Positions 1-10,691 of a DNA stretch of 50,649 nucleotides are shown here, one piece after another. A program made the position numbers and the translations under genes. The stretch lies in contig JALQPE010002576.1 in assembly GCA_030407315.1 (NCBI GenBank), positions 1 to 50,649 of the forward strand. The letters run 5' to 3'. The notes beneath the pieces were generated by a model. That model did not search any database. It saw only the letters and a program-made list of their open reading frames with translations, and was not told where the DNA came from. This DNA is from Asparagopsis taxiformis (Eukaryota > Rhodophyta > Florideophyceae > Bonnemaisoniales > Bonnemaisoniaceae). Within the stretch, counting starts at the first letter, position 1; each line of letters starts with the position of its first letter.

Positions 1-2
1 GG

Positions 3-7
3 GTTGT
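3..7. repeat. Target site duplication, left copy (GTTGT)
   Basis: GTTGT directly precedes the left LTR and recurs at 28856-28860 directly after the right LTR. This proves that both LTRs belong to one insertion event. Confidence 0.93.
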
Positions 8-809
8 TGTAGGACCAGCCGGGGTGGCGATCGCTAAGGGAGTTCTAGAATTGCAGCCGTGTCAGGGCGAGGTGAACCGTAACGCGCTGGTTGAACTTGC
101 GTTCGCGCGTCGCTCGGTCGCGCTGGCGAACGGGTGGTACAACGGCGGAACGCGTAGGGAACGATCGCAACACGGGGTTCGCGGGCCGGCGCAAGCCGTG
201 ATCTCAGGGTGAGATCACCGAGTAAACTCGAGCACAACGCGATCCACACAGGGGTCGTAAATCCCTGGCCTAGTGGCGTGCGACGCAACGCGCGCTATCG
301 CGGTGCGACGCGGTTCGACGATCGGTTTATGCGCAGCGCGCACGCGAACGTCGGCGATCGTGAGCAACCCGCACGCAACGTTTCAACGCAATCGGTCCTC
401 GCGATTCGCTAAACGCTTAACTCGTAGCTGCGAAGATGCTGGCTGTTTATTGGTAAAGTGCGAAGCAGAACGACCATTAGTAGCTAACTACCTAGGACAG
501 GTTGTCCTTGCGCGGCCCGGCCGGCGGCCGCTCGCTCGCACGCAAAAAGGGAAATATTTGGGAAAAAGACTTTCGTCATAAAAAACCCAAAAAAGGGGAA
601 ATAAAGGGAAATTCGCAAAAGGCGCTACACGTGGCGCCAAGCTCGCAGGTTCGTTCGCGCGCACGCGCTCGCTCAGGCGCGCCGTGACACGTAATCGGAT
701 CGCTACGCGTACGCTCGCTTACTAACTAACTAATTCGCGGATGCATGCGGACTCAGCCAGACGCAGTCGTTACGAGCGCGCACGCGTCGACCGAATAAAT
801 TGTACCACA
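8..809 (-). repeat. 3' LTR of the gypsy element
   Basis: 802 bp, TGTAGGACC to ACCACA on the plus strand. It matches 28056-28855 throughout, and the two sequences part immediately outside these points. Small open frames inside it (for example 24-212) occur in both LTRs and have no protein features, so they are not annotated. The antisense ORF frame of 999-3797 reaches back into this LTR (in-frame ATG at 741), so the LTR may promote that gene. Confidence 0.95.
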
Positions 810-820
810 CTCCCCCCGAC
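810..820 (-). other. Polypurine tract next to the 3' LTR
   Basis: The minus strand reads GTCGGGGGGAG directly before the LTR start TGTGGTACAA. A purine run touching the 3' LTR is the usual plus-strand primer of LTR elements. Confidence 0.7.
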
Positions 821-998
821 TAACTCCACAGCGCGTCCCCGCGCGTCATCTTCTCACGCATACCTTCCGCTGCTTCTTCTCGCGTCTGCTTTTCTCTTTC
901 CTCGTTCTTCTCCTTCGCTGTCACTTTCCTTCCTCTTTCGTTCTCTCTCCTCTACTCACGTTCTCCGTTTCGCCATCGTCGCCCGCTCCTTCGTCGCG

Positions 999-3797
999 AT
1001 GGCGCACGACGATGAATCTCTTCCTGGCTGGCTCCGTGCCGGCGTCGCTCCTGGCGACGAAATGACGACGCCTACTCGCACGCCGACTGCCGCTCCGCGC
1101 TTCGCAACTCCTTTGCCGGCAAGTCCTGAGAGCCCGTTCTACCTTCCCTTAGCCCAGGCATCGTCCATCAATGCGCCTGTTCCGGCGGTCGCGAGCAGTT
1201 CCGATGCGAACAGCGTCGATGCGACACCAAACGTCGTCGAGACCGTGGACGTCACGGGTACGCCGGCGTCGGTGACTGGCGGTCATTCTTCTATCGGCGT
1301 TCCTCTCCGCTCCATACCCGCTCCTTCCTCCGTATCCCTTCCGTCGGCCGCGCAAAACGCTCCCATCCCGACGCCGCGCGCTCGTTACGAAGATCCGTCC
1401 GCGTTTCGCTTTCTGCCGCGTACGCTACCAACGTGGTCGGAGCTAAGTCGGCTACAGTATTATCCGCGCCGCTTTCAATGGGACCGCATCGCCGACGTTA
1501 ATCGCTACGCCGTCCTGCCCGGTCATCGCAACGCGCAAACGGTATGGGACGCGCGACGTGAATCGGCGTTGTGCGATTTGGCCGTACCCGCGAACCTGCC
1601 ATGCGACGCCTATTTCCTCGAAGACGCTGCTGACGAACGGCTCGTACGCCACTTGGCGAGGCTCCGTACAATGCGTCGCGACGAATTCGCGCATCTCGAT
1701 CCGTGGGCGGCAGCGCCAAGCGCTGGCTTCTTATTAGACGGGGGCGTTCCGTGGAACGACGTGGAACACGAGGGGGCAACGAGCGAACCTTGGTTTCTCG
1801 ACGCGAGTATGCGCCCCGAGGCGCGCCGCGAATTACGCTTGCGTCGCACGTCCGGATACTTCGTCACGCACCGCGACGTCGAGTTCCGTGAATTCCCCGA
1901 AGATCGTATCGGCGCTTTCTTCCCTCGTTACGACGCGCGCGACTGGCCTGAAGCGCCCGAATCCTTGTCGGTTCCTTTGCCTTGCGTTTTCCATTACGCG
2001 CCGTCTGTCCTCCTTGGTCTTAATGTCCCCGTCGAAACGCGCTCGTACTTCTGGGCCGTTGCTTTAAGCGAATGGGTCGTGATGATAGCCTGTGCGTGGC
2101 TCCATATCGCTTACGTCGAGCGTCGCATAGTGCGTTTAAGCGATAAACTTATCGCTGGGATCGAGCGCGTCGGCGGTCGTGTGCGCGGCGGTTCGTATTC
2201 TACGGCACACTTGGAAAGTCTTCTATCGGAACATCGCGCTTGCGCATGGGACGAAACGCCCGTCTTCGACGTCGCGCCGGGTATCGATTTCAACGAAGGC
2301 GGCCAATGGTTGCCGTGGAACGCGGAACGCGGCAGTGTGGACTGGGCGCACGGTTCGCTCGGTGTCCATCGTCACACAGAGATTCCGCATCTTCTGTTAA
2401 AATCGCCGCGAAACCCGTCGCGCAGCGCGTTCGCGCATCTAGAAGCCCATGACGTCGTGACCGTGGATGCCGTATTGTCCGCGTTATCAACCAACGAGCT
2501 ACACGTGATGCGTGCGACCAACTCGCGAGAGTACGCGCAATACCTCGGCATGGCGGCGTTGCTTGCCGTAGAGCGTCGTCGCTTTCGAGACGGTCGGTAT
2601 TCGCTATTTTCGGAGGCACCTCGAGCTCCGATCGACGTTACTCAGCTTGACGCAGCGCTGCGGGCGGAGTACGTCAAGGTATACAACGAACTGCAGGAAC
2701 TGAAGAAGGCCACTCAGGGTCAAAGTACTGCGGCGGCGTCGGGCGAAGCGAGCGCTAGTGGGGCCGCGGCGGGTGCTGCAGCCAACGTAGTTTCGGCCGT
2801 GGTTGACGACGCGATAGCAAGTGCGGCCGCGGTCGCTGAAGGCGTGGCATCAATTGCACCGGATGCGGCTGAACTGCGAACTCGACTGGCTGAGGCCGAA
2901 CGAGCCGGCGAAGAAGCGTTGTCGCGCGTGACGTCCATTGCGCAAGCTCGCGACGACGCCTTAGTCCGCCTCGACGAAGCGAATCGGGCGCGCGACGCCG
3001 CGCACAAGACGCGAGACGAGGCTCTGTCGCTCTTGCAAGGGGCGAGGGAGGCGCTTACAAAGACCGAGGTCCGCGAGGTGGCGTTAAAACGCAAAGTCGA
3101 CGAAGATGCGGTGCGTATCGAACGCATGCAGACGGACATCAATACGATGATGGGTCGGGCGGGCGCGCACAGGAGAAGCGAAGAAGAACTTCGCGCTAAG
3201 GTGACGGAACTCCAAACTCGCTGCGACGCGGCTTCGGTGGCGCGCGAAACGGCGGAACGGGCGCTTGTCGAAGTCGAAACTAACCTTGGGGCCGAAAGGG
3301 AGCGAGCGGCTAGTCGCCTTACCGCGGTGCGCGATGAATATCAAGCGCGCGAGCGGGAAACCGTACGACAAGTCCAAGATACTATCGAGCGCGCGCACCG
3401 TTTGGGTACGGCGTTGAATAACGTCGTGGGTTACCTGCAGCGGTCCCCCGCGGGGTCGGTTGACGAACAAGAATCGGCCGGTGAAACGCAGTCTGTGAGT
3501 GGGCTGCGCGCGGAAGCATCGGTGCGTGGCGCCTCCGAGGGCGTTGGCGTGGGGCGCGGCGGCGCTCGCCCTACGACGCGTTCGCGTGCGGCTGCAGCCT
3601 CGGCGGGTCGGGCAAGCATCCCTCCACTTCGAATTGGCGTACATGATGGGCGCGTCGTTCGGGTGTTGAATCCCGAGCGGCGACGCGGTCACCAGGCAGA
3701 TACGGCTTCAAGCCGTGCTCGTTCGCGCGGTACTGCGGGTAGTTCGTCGAGCCGTCGCACGCGTCGGGACGGCGACACGCGCGCACCACCGTCTTAG
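999..3797 (+). CDS. Antisense extra ORF of the gypsy element, coiled-coil protein
   Basis: An intact frame of 932 codons runs opposite to gag-pol, between pol and the 3' LTR. The frame is open from an ATG at 741 inside the LTR, but the ATG at 999 is preferred because residues before it read like a translated CT-rich leader. From this start: residues 1-125 are Ser/Pro/Thr-rich; about 125-560 form a folded-looking region rich in Trp, Tyr and Arg (for example LPTWSELSRLQYYPRRFQWD) with one possible membrane or core helix (FWAVALSEWVVMIACAWLHI); about 560-620 are Ala-rich; about 624-805 are a long heptad coiled coil; the tail is very basic (SRRTRR). I do not recognise a family. Coding composition matches gag and pol, so it belongs to the element. 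Some plant gypsy lineages carry antisense ORFs at this place, but I cannot claim homology. An env-like, Gag-like or regulatory role is open. Confidence 0.75.
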   Translation: MAHDDESLPGWLRAGVAPGDEMTTPTRTPTAAPRFATPLPASPESPFYLPLAQASSINAPVPAVASSSDANSVDATPNVVETVDVTGTPASVTGGHSSIGVPLRSIPAPSSVSLPSAAQNAPIPTPRARYEDPSAFRFLPRTLPTWSELSRLQYYPRRFQWDRIADVNRYAVLPGHRNAQTVWDARRESALCDLAVPANLPCDAYFLEDAADERLVRHLARLRTMRRDEFAHLDPWAAAPSAGFLLDGGVPWNDVEHEGATSEPWFLDASMRPEARRELRLRRTSGYFVTHRDVEFREFPEDRIGAFFPRYDARDWPEAPESLSVPLPCVFHYAPSVLLGLNVPVETRSYFWAVALSEWVVMIACAWLHIAYVERRIVRLSDKLIAGIERVGGRVRGGSYSTAHLESLLSEHRACAWDETPVFDVAPGIDFNEGGQWLPWNAERGSVDWAHGSLGVHRHTEIPHLLLKSPRNPSRSAFAHLEAHDVVTVDAVLSALSTNELHVMRATNSREYAQYLGMAALLAVERRRFRDGRYSLFSEAPRAPIDVTQLDAALRAEYVKVYNELQELKKATQGQSTAAASGEASASGAAAGAAANVVSAVVDDAIASAAAVAEGVASIAPDAAELRTRLAEAERAGEEALSRVTSIAQARDDALVRLDEANRARDAAHKTRDEALSLLQGAREALTKTEVREVALKRKVDEDAVRIERMQTDINTMMGRAGAHRRSEEELRAKVTELQTRCDAASVARETAERALVEVETNLGAERERAASRLTAVRDEYQARERETVRQVQDTIERAHRLGTALNNVVGYLQRSPAGSVDEQESAGETQSVSGLRAEASVRGASEGVGVGRGGARPTTRSRAAAASAGRASIPPLRIGVHDGRVVRVLNPERRRGHQADTASSRARSRGTAGSSSSRRTRRDGDTRAPPS

Positions 3798-5565
3798 TTC
3801 TCGTTCCGCTTCGTCGGCTGCTTCGCTGCACCTCCTTCTTAGAATAAACTTGTCTTGCTTTGTGTTCGCCTTTCGCTCCTTTACCCTTGTCGCTTTCCTC
3901 GAATCGCGAATCCTTCGCGCGGCGGCGCGGCCGAAGCATCGTTGCGTACGGCTGGTGCGCTACCACGTCACAGTAAGGGCGCGCGGGCCGCGGCTTGAAA
4001 CCGTACTTGCCAGATGTCTGCGTCGCCGTTCGGGGGACACATGTACGACGCGCCTATTGTACGCGTGCGGAGTCGGGGCGCATGAGACGGCGGGCGGTCT
4101 CTTGCGCCGGCAGCGCAGCGCTCGTGCGTTTTGACAAGGAAGGTTGGCGAAAGGGAGGAATCGCAACGTGCATCTTTCGTCCGATGAGAAGGGGCGCGGG
4201 ACAAAGGAGGGAGTGCGGTGAGCTGTGAGGGGAGGTTCGTCGCCGTTCGCTCGCGCCGTCAGCTCGCCGTGCGTGATTCCCTTCGTCGCTCGCTAATTTC
4301 GTCGCCTATTCGCTTCGCATTACAGCGCTCGTCGCTTCGCTGGGCGGATTCGTCGTGCGCTTCTTGTGACTAGCGCGGGTCGGCGGGGTTCTATTTGGGG
4401 TTTATGCGGGGGCTACGTTTTTAGTAGCATGCCTCCGTCTTTCGTCTTCGTCCTTTCGCTAGAGGGGGAGGCATGCGCGTAGGTAGCATTTCATTCCCAG
4501 TAGAGACCCGCGTCCTTCCAGGGGCTGGCGTCCTTCCACCAAGTCCATACGTTCCGCTGCCAAGCCGGGCGTGTGATCGACCAATCAGGTGACGACAGCG
4601 AGGTACAACCCGTCACGGCGCGAGGGCTCAGCTTGGCGGCGGCGCGATACAGGTGTCCCATTCCATGGTGCCTTTCTGAGGGGCAGTTTCCGTGGGACGG
4701 CCGAATTGCTAGCTAGCCGGGCCAGCCCGCCTTCGCGATGTCAGCGTCGCTCCCCTTTTCGCGCGAAAATATGTCGCTGGTTCCAGCGCACTCCGCGGTC
4801 CCAGAGGTAGTCGAAAGCCAGATAGGCAGCGCTCCATTGCGCTAGGCCAGACCCTTCTCGAACTTCGGGAGGCCTGCATTGACTTGCGCGTGCGACGATA
4901 TTGCGTGGGCGACGACGTGGCGGCACGTGGCGCGAATGCGGCGAAAAATAACCGGGCGCGGACGTCGAGTATTGCGTGGCGAAACGGAAACAAAAAAACT
5001 GCGTGGCGCGATAGCGACGATTCTTGCGTGGCGCAATAAGTGGCGGCCCAAACGTGAGCGGGGGTAGGATGCCATGAAGGCGCACCAAAAACACTTACGC
5101 GGCAGGCGTTGCGAGCGCTCGTGGGGCGACTCAGACGCGTGTGCAAATACAAATGTAGACGGCCGTCAAATCGAGCGCGGTAGTTCGCGTATCCCGTGAC
5201 GCGTGGCGCTGGCGCTCAGTGCCTAAGTTAAACCTAGGGCGACCCATTGTACGGATGCGCGCGTGTCATTCCAATAAACGTCGCGCCATGAGCGACATCG
5301 ATTCGCCCTGCACTGCGGGGGTATAGAGTACGCCGCGGCGATGGCCAGTTATGCGGGGCGCAGCGGCATCCGCTTGGCGTCTCGCTTGTTCTTCCGGTGC
5401 GTCGCCACGTTTTTGGTTCGTGATGTGTGGCCCCGCGTGCGCGCCGGAGTGCGCTTGATTGCGTCATCACTTTTGCCGTGGTTCACCTGTCGGCAGCAGC
5501 TCTTACGGAGCCCGCGGCTGGCGGTGATTTGTCGGAGCGCGTCTCTGGTCAAGCCCTGTCGGGCG
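3798..5565. other. GC-rich non-coding stretch between antisense ORF and pol end
   Basis: About 1.8 kb without a supportable gene. It contains a block near 4900-5050 where TTGCGTGG(G)CG-like motifs recur four times (near 4905, 4974, 5002, 5025). The two converging transcripts (pol on minus, antisense ORF on plus) would end here, so 3' processing signals are expected, but I see no clear one. Confidence 0.5.
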
Positions 5566-7030
5566 TCAATTGCGTGGCGTGCGGGATTGCATCCTACGGT
5601 TCCTGAGTCGCGCGCTCGCGCGGCTGGGCGGTGCGGTTCGCTGCGCGTCATCGCGCTTCTCCCTGCGGGCGGGTACCTTCGGCGGGTTCTTTCGACGGTT
5701 GTGCGGCGTTGCAGGCTGGCTCGCGATATCGCGCGCGGGGGCCCTAGGCGTGCGTCGGTTCAGGTCCTTTCGGAAACGTGCGACCAACGGCGCGGGCAGC
5801 GAGCTCTCGGGCTCCCACGTATCGTCGCGCGGCGAATATCCTTTCCACCTTACGCGAAAGACGGACGCGCCAGCGTCATCGATGCCTTCGGCCATTAGTT
5901 TGTCGATCATAAATTCGCGCGCCCCGTATTCTGACTCCGGGTTGACCTTGCGCGTGTTATCGAAGTCGCGTTCGTCCCGCCGTGTCGCGTCGTCGGCGTT
6001 CTCCGCGTCGTTGGTATCTTCCTCGCCGCCGGGCGAATCAGGCGCACTTGTCGCATCACGCGGCGCGAAGCGGATACGATCGGAGCTAACGAGTTCGGGT
6101 ACGCCGTCTATTACGATTTCGTAAGTATGGCCATGACAACCTATTACGGGGAAAGGGCCAGAGACGGGGTAATCCAGTTTCGATGCCCGCGTCTCTTCAC
6201 TTCGCTGCGCTTGCGTCGTCGCTCCCGCGCGGGTATCCAAGTACACTTGGTCACCCACCTTAATATCCTTATTCACCGCGCGTACACTGCGGTCGAAGTC
6301 CCGTTTATATCGCGCTTGCGCCTTCTTCAACGCGCTCGCCGCGCGCGCGTAGGCGTCTGATAGCCGCGCCAGGAATTCCATACGAAGGAATGGCGTACTG
6401 CGAATCGTGTCCACTTGTTCCGTACCCAGCGACACAGGGTAGCGCGTGAGCGTAAGCTCGAACGGCGACGTATTCGTCGAGCGGTGTATCGCGCGATTGT
6501 AGGCGTACGCTAGCGCATCCAAATGCTCATCCCAGTCCTTTCGCTCTTCGTCGACGTAATGGCGCAGCGTCGCGACGATGGTACGATTCATTCGCTCGAC
6601 TTGTCCGTTCGATTGCGGATGATACGTCGTCGTGAATATGTTTCGCGTTCCCATAAGCGCGCACGTTTCTTGAAATAGCTTCGAGCGAAACTGCGGTCCG
6701 TTGTCAGAAAGCAGCGTGCGCGGCGGTCCGTATACAAAGACCCAGTCTCTGCAAAAGGCCTTCGCGACGGCGAGCGCAGATACGCGTCCGAGCGCGATGA
6801 GTCGGCAAAGCTTGCTATAGCGATCGGCGATTACGAGTACGAAGCGGCGTTGGCGCGGAGTCTCGGGTAGCGGACCCAAAATATCGATGGCGACGTCTTC
6901 GAGCGGGCGCGTTGCGGGAAAGAGCTTCAGGGCGTTCGTGTGGCGATACTGCGTAACGCGATTACGTGCGCACGCGTCGCACTGTCTCACTGTAGTGTAG
7001 ACGTCCACGCTCATCATCGGCCAGTAGTAT
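5566..7030 (-). pseudogene. pol: Gypsy pol, 3' part: integrase core, GPY/F module and chromodomain
   Basis: Continuation of the pol frame cut by element A. Numbering from the first Met after the break (7017): the CxxC half of the zinc motif at 13-16 (CDAC); catalytic D45 (AIDILGP), D105 (LLSDNGPQF) and E141 (NGQVERMN), with 35 residues between D105 and E141 as in DDE integrases; a GPF module near 287-310; a chromodomain at about 367-417 with F369, W391 and W401 (VRWKGY, DTWEP). Chromodomains at the integrase end define chromoviruses and are known to steer insertion to marked chromatin. The frame is otherwise intact. It lacks a proper start because the transposon separates it from the first part. 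The frame runs on to 7030, where the duplicate AT lies (7029-7030). Confidence 0.93.
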
Positions 7031-7715
7031 CACTACGGTGTTGAAAAGGGGGCCTCAGACAGTACGGTGAGACAGTGATTTTTACTGTCTGAGACAGTAA
7101 AAATCACTATGCGGAAAATGAAAATTAATGCCACACTTGGAGACAGTGATTTGCACTGTCTGGCAGACAGTACGGAACACTGTCTGCAGACAGTAAAAAA
7201 CACTGTCTCACCGTACTGTCTGAGGCAGTGAATGGAGACAGTAAAAATTAATGATTTATTCAATAGTTGGATATGATGTAATTTACTGTACTGGGCAGTG
7301 TTGGCGGATAGTGTTTTGTATTGGCCAAGGCAACATGGCCGGATAGTGAAATACGCTGCCTGGGACAACAGATGAAACCAACATGGTGCACTGTCTCAGA
7401 TAGGATGAGCGGACAGTGCGCGGCCCTGCTGCAGGCAGCACCTGGAGACAGTAATTTTTACTGTCCTGGGCAGTACCTGGAGACAGTGATTTTCACTGTC
7501 CTGGGCAGTACCTGGAGACAGTGATTTTCACTGTCCTGGGCAGTACCTGGAGACAGTGATTTTCACTGTCCTGGGCAGTACCTGTAGACAGTACTTTGTG
7601 CTGCCCTGGGCAGCACTTGGAGACAATATTTTGTGCTGCCCTAGGCAGCACCTGGAGACAGTATTTCGTGCTGCCCTGGGCAGCATCTGGAGACAGTAAA
7701 AGTAGTGTCCTGATA
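7031..7715. repeat. Left subterminal repeats of element A, including seven 35-bp units
   Basis: After the 13-bp terminal repeat there are many ACAGTNNNNNACTGT dyads (7070-7250). From 7444 to 7688 a 35-bp unit repeats seven times plus a partial one. The unit begins GGAGACAG, holds GACAGTGATTTTCACTGTC and ends CTGGGCAGTACCT. In the last three units the dyad becomes TTTTGTGCTGCC..GGCAGCA. Dense subterminal dyads are the usual transposase-binding regions of CACTA elements. This end differs in detail from the right end. Confidence 0.85.
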
Positions 7716-9263
7716 TAGTAAAATTCGGTGTCTGGGAGTGGTGGATGAGATGGAGCGTCATGCTGTCGTGGGCATCTTTTTGGGGTAGAGGGAGGCAGTT
7801 CTAGTGCTATGAGGATGGGGCATGGACGGTATCTACGTGGGAATGGACACAATTGTACGGCTAGGATTTTTTATTTCGTAGTGACTATGAGCTAGAGAGC
7901 GGTACAAGCGGTAGGATAGGTAGAAATCTAAGAGGGTGCAATATGGGAAGCTTCACTCTGGGTTTGTTTATTTGCGCTACATTGAGAGTAAACTATCCCT
8001 ATGTTAGAACTGCTACTACAACCAACACTATTCTGAAGAGTAAAACTAAAAGTACCAGAAAGTCTACAAATCTATCAACTGATTGAGCTGCATGAATAAG
8101 CTAGGAAATGAAGAGAAGAAGAAAAAAATGATGTAGTGAAAGGAAACAAGTTAGTGACGTTGAATTGGAGAGGGAAACTGTTGGTTACCAGGAGAATAAC
8201 GTACCTTAACAAATACCATTGCATCCCAAATCGAAATATGTACTCACAGGCAGAGCAGAAAAGAATTGGAGAAGTGGTAAGAGAGAAAGAGAAATGAAAG
8301 GAGAAGTGGAAAACTCACCGACTGGAAACCTGAGAAAACGAATAGAATACTGGGTTAGTGGCGTGAAATTTGGTGACGTACCATCTATACCGCTTCCAGA
8401 CCGTAAATTTTGTTGCTTCGTTTTCCGACGGATATGGAGATGGAAACAGGGATTTCCAGAATCTGTCGTTTAAGTAGTACTCTACGGGCGGAAAAGAAGT
8501 GTAGGAGAACAATAGAGGGATAATTTTGAAACAGAGCGGTGGGATGGGAGGCCCAGTAAAACGATGGCTAGAGTGCGAATTATGCTTGGAAGCACATGAT
8601 CTGGCAGAAGAGGCGCACATGATCGTATCTTCGACCGCCTTTTATGGTCTAGAATGACGTCATCACTACAGAAATATAGGAAAAACACTAGCATATGGGG
8701 CCTACAGGAAAGGGGGAGGTGAAGAGTAAGAAAAATGGCGCACTTTCCTGGACGAGGAGTCCGCGCTTCCAGTGATGATGTGGATGGTATATATCGATGA
8801 CGTCATTGTATGCTCCGAGCACACTTGGCAGGCAGTCAAAGTGGGCCACGTAGATGGTGGCGGTTAGGAAAAAGCGGTGTGGAAAAAATTTATGATTTTC
8901 ATGTTGCAAGCGAGCAGTGAATCTGCATTTTAATAAATAAATGTATGCTAATTTAAGATATCACACCGAGTACGATTAAACGAGAGATCGTGTTTTCACA
9001 TTGTGAATAGGGCCGAGAATATAGTATAGTATACGAGTAGGAACGACATGTATGAGAAAATCAGATTCAGTATTAGTTTTTAGAGCATCACTGCGTAATA
9101 AACGGAAATGGATACGTCTTTGACAGGTTTGTCTTGAGGGAATGCGATACAAGCAAAACCATTTTGAGTAGGTCCAGCCCGGATAAAATAGCAATAACAA
9201 TAATTCAGCAGAAAGTAATAAACATAGGACAAATAATTGTGGTGAACCAGTTCATCTGATCGA
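7716..9263. other. Interior of element A without a recognisable gene
   Basis: About 1.5 kb of AT-richer sequence. Short open frames on both strands show no motif I would defend. No strong repeats were noticed. Confidence 0.4.
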
Positions 9264-10316
9264 ATGAAACCCTGGAAAGGTTTTATAAGGGTTGAAAGTA
9301 GTGGCAGAGAAGTAGTGGAGAAGATTAATTCTCCCTCAGCTAGCGAGACAATGATCACTACTTCCCAGTACAGTTCGCCTGAAATGCAAGTTGATCCTCG
9401 CAAAGTGAATGTCAGAAGTCGTTCACAAGTGGTTGAAGAAGTCTGCAACGATGGAGCAATTCGTGCGAACAGATTTGGTAGCAGAAAACTCGAAAGGGGT
9501 CGGGGATACTGATCATCGCATTGAACAGCGCATTTTATTCGTCCTTGTTGACTTTCATGACGACGTGATAGACAGAAGAAGTATGAGAACCAAGAACGGG
9601 ATGTTTACAAACAGTTTTTATGACAAACTGGAATATGCTACGGGGGCAAAGGCAATTCATCTTACCAAGGCCGAAGAGGAAAGAGAACGGAGTCGTATGA
9701 CCCCCAGAGAAATAAACAAGCAGCTGTTATTGGGGCAAAAAGGAAAAGAGTAAGAATCTATTGTCGCAGAAGTAGAACAGGAAGTTTCTGCTCTTGTGGA
9801 GCAAGAACAGGAAATCACTCCAATTGTCGTGGCTGAAGAGTTGATCCTGCTGTTGCCGAAGCGGTAGAAGAGGCACCTCTCAGAACCTCAAAAGAAGCAG
9901 CAGACTGTCTTGCTGCAGCAAGAGTCGGAGAACAGAAACGTCCTGCTAAACGTTTTGCTGTGCTCCAAAAAGAACAGGAGCGTCGTGCTAGGGATAACTC
10001 TCCGGGAAGGATTGTCAGAGAAGATCGTCCTAAGGGAAGGAAACATAGAAGCGATACGCAAAGCGTGGAAATCAACTTGGACAATAGTGGTCGCATGGAC
10101 ATAGACCCGGCTGGAAAAGGAGACCATGTTGAAGTTGTGCAGAACCGCTCTGTGATACTGAAACTTCGAATCAGGACGCCAGAAATTAACAGCACTAGCC
10201 CGGATAAGGAAGGAAATGAAGATGCTGAAGTGGACGAGGATAAATCGGGAAGAAGCAGGAGTTCTGGTGGAAGCGATGAAAACAAGTCCAGGTTGGATAA
10301 GAAGCGAAAAAGATAA
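9264..10316 (+). pseudogene. Broken gene for a charged, Lys/Arg-rich protein
   Basis: Three frame pieces join into one protein-like sequence: 9264-9512 (from ATG 9264), then a shifted frame 9409-9753 with segments such as LVDFHDDVIDRRSMRTKNGM and TPREINKQLL. That frame reads past a lone TAA at 9751-9753 into VAEVEQEVSALVEQEQE. Near 9840 it shifts back to the first frame and runs to 10316 through a Glu/Ala stretch and a basic tail (EEAPLRTSKEAAD, RRARDNSPGR, DKKRKR). The end looks like a nuclear localisation signal. I do not recognise the family. A chromatin or DNA-binding partner of transposition is possible but unproven. Two frame changes and a stop argue for decay, unless introns explain them. 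Confidence 0.5.
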
Positions 10317-10655
10317 CCCAAGGTGCTCTAAACCCGGTATGCCTGATAAAAAAATGAGACTGAGCCTCCCCGGGAAAAGAATAGGAGATTCAATGCAGGG
10401 AAACGAACGACTGGAGAAGTACTACTTTTCACTGATGAGCGAGAAAACTCCCTTTCAGACGGCACATCTGCTGAAAAACAATTTGAGAAGTTGCCTTTAT
10501 GCATTCCTTCCAGCTGGAGAGTGAAGTATTGTATCGCAGGAGATATAAAATACTAAGTTCGTTATGAGCAAGAGAGGAAACGATGGCGGGCGGTACTGGA
10601 ATAGAACAAGGAGGCGATGAGCGTAATGACGCAGTCGTCTTCGTCTGCAACATTG

Positions 10656-10691
10656 AGAGAATGAGGAAGGCTTAAGCCTTCCTCATTCTCT
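10656..10691. repeat. Perfect 36-bp palindrome
   Basis: AGAGAATGAGGAAGGCTT followed directly by its reverse complement, no loop. It stands immediately before the first array of TTACAGC palindromes. Confidence 0.9.

Noticed and set aside
24..581. Short plus- and minus-strand ORFs inside the LTRs (repeated at 28072-28734)
   Set aside because: Present in both LTRs only because the LTRs are copies. No motifs, and overlapping frames are all open because the DNA is GC-rich.
5341..6360. Plus-strand ORFs over the pol 3' part
   Set aside because: They mirror the integrase/chromodomain gene on the other strand and have no protein features.
7716..9263. A transposase gene in the left interior of element A
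   Set aside because: No frame longer than about 100 codons and no catalytic motif that I could identify.
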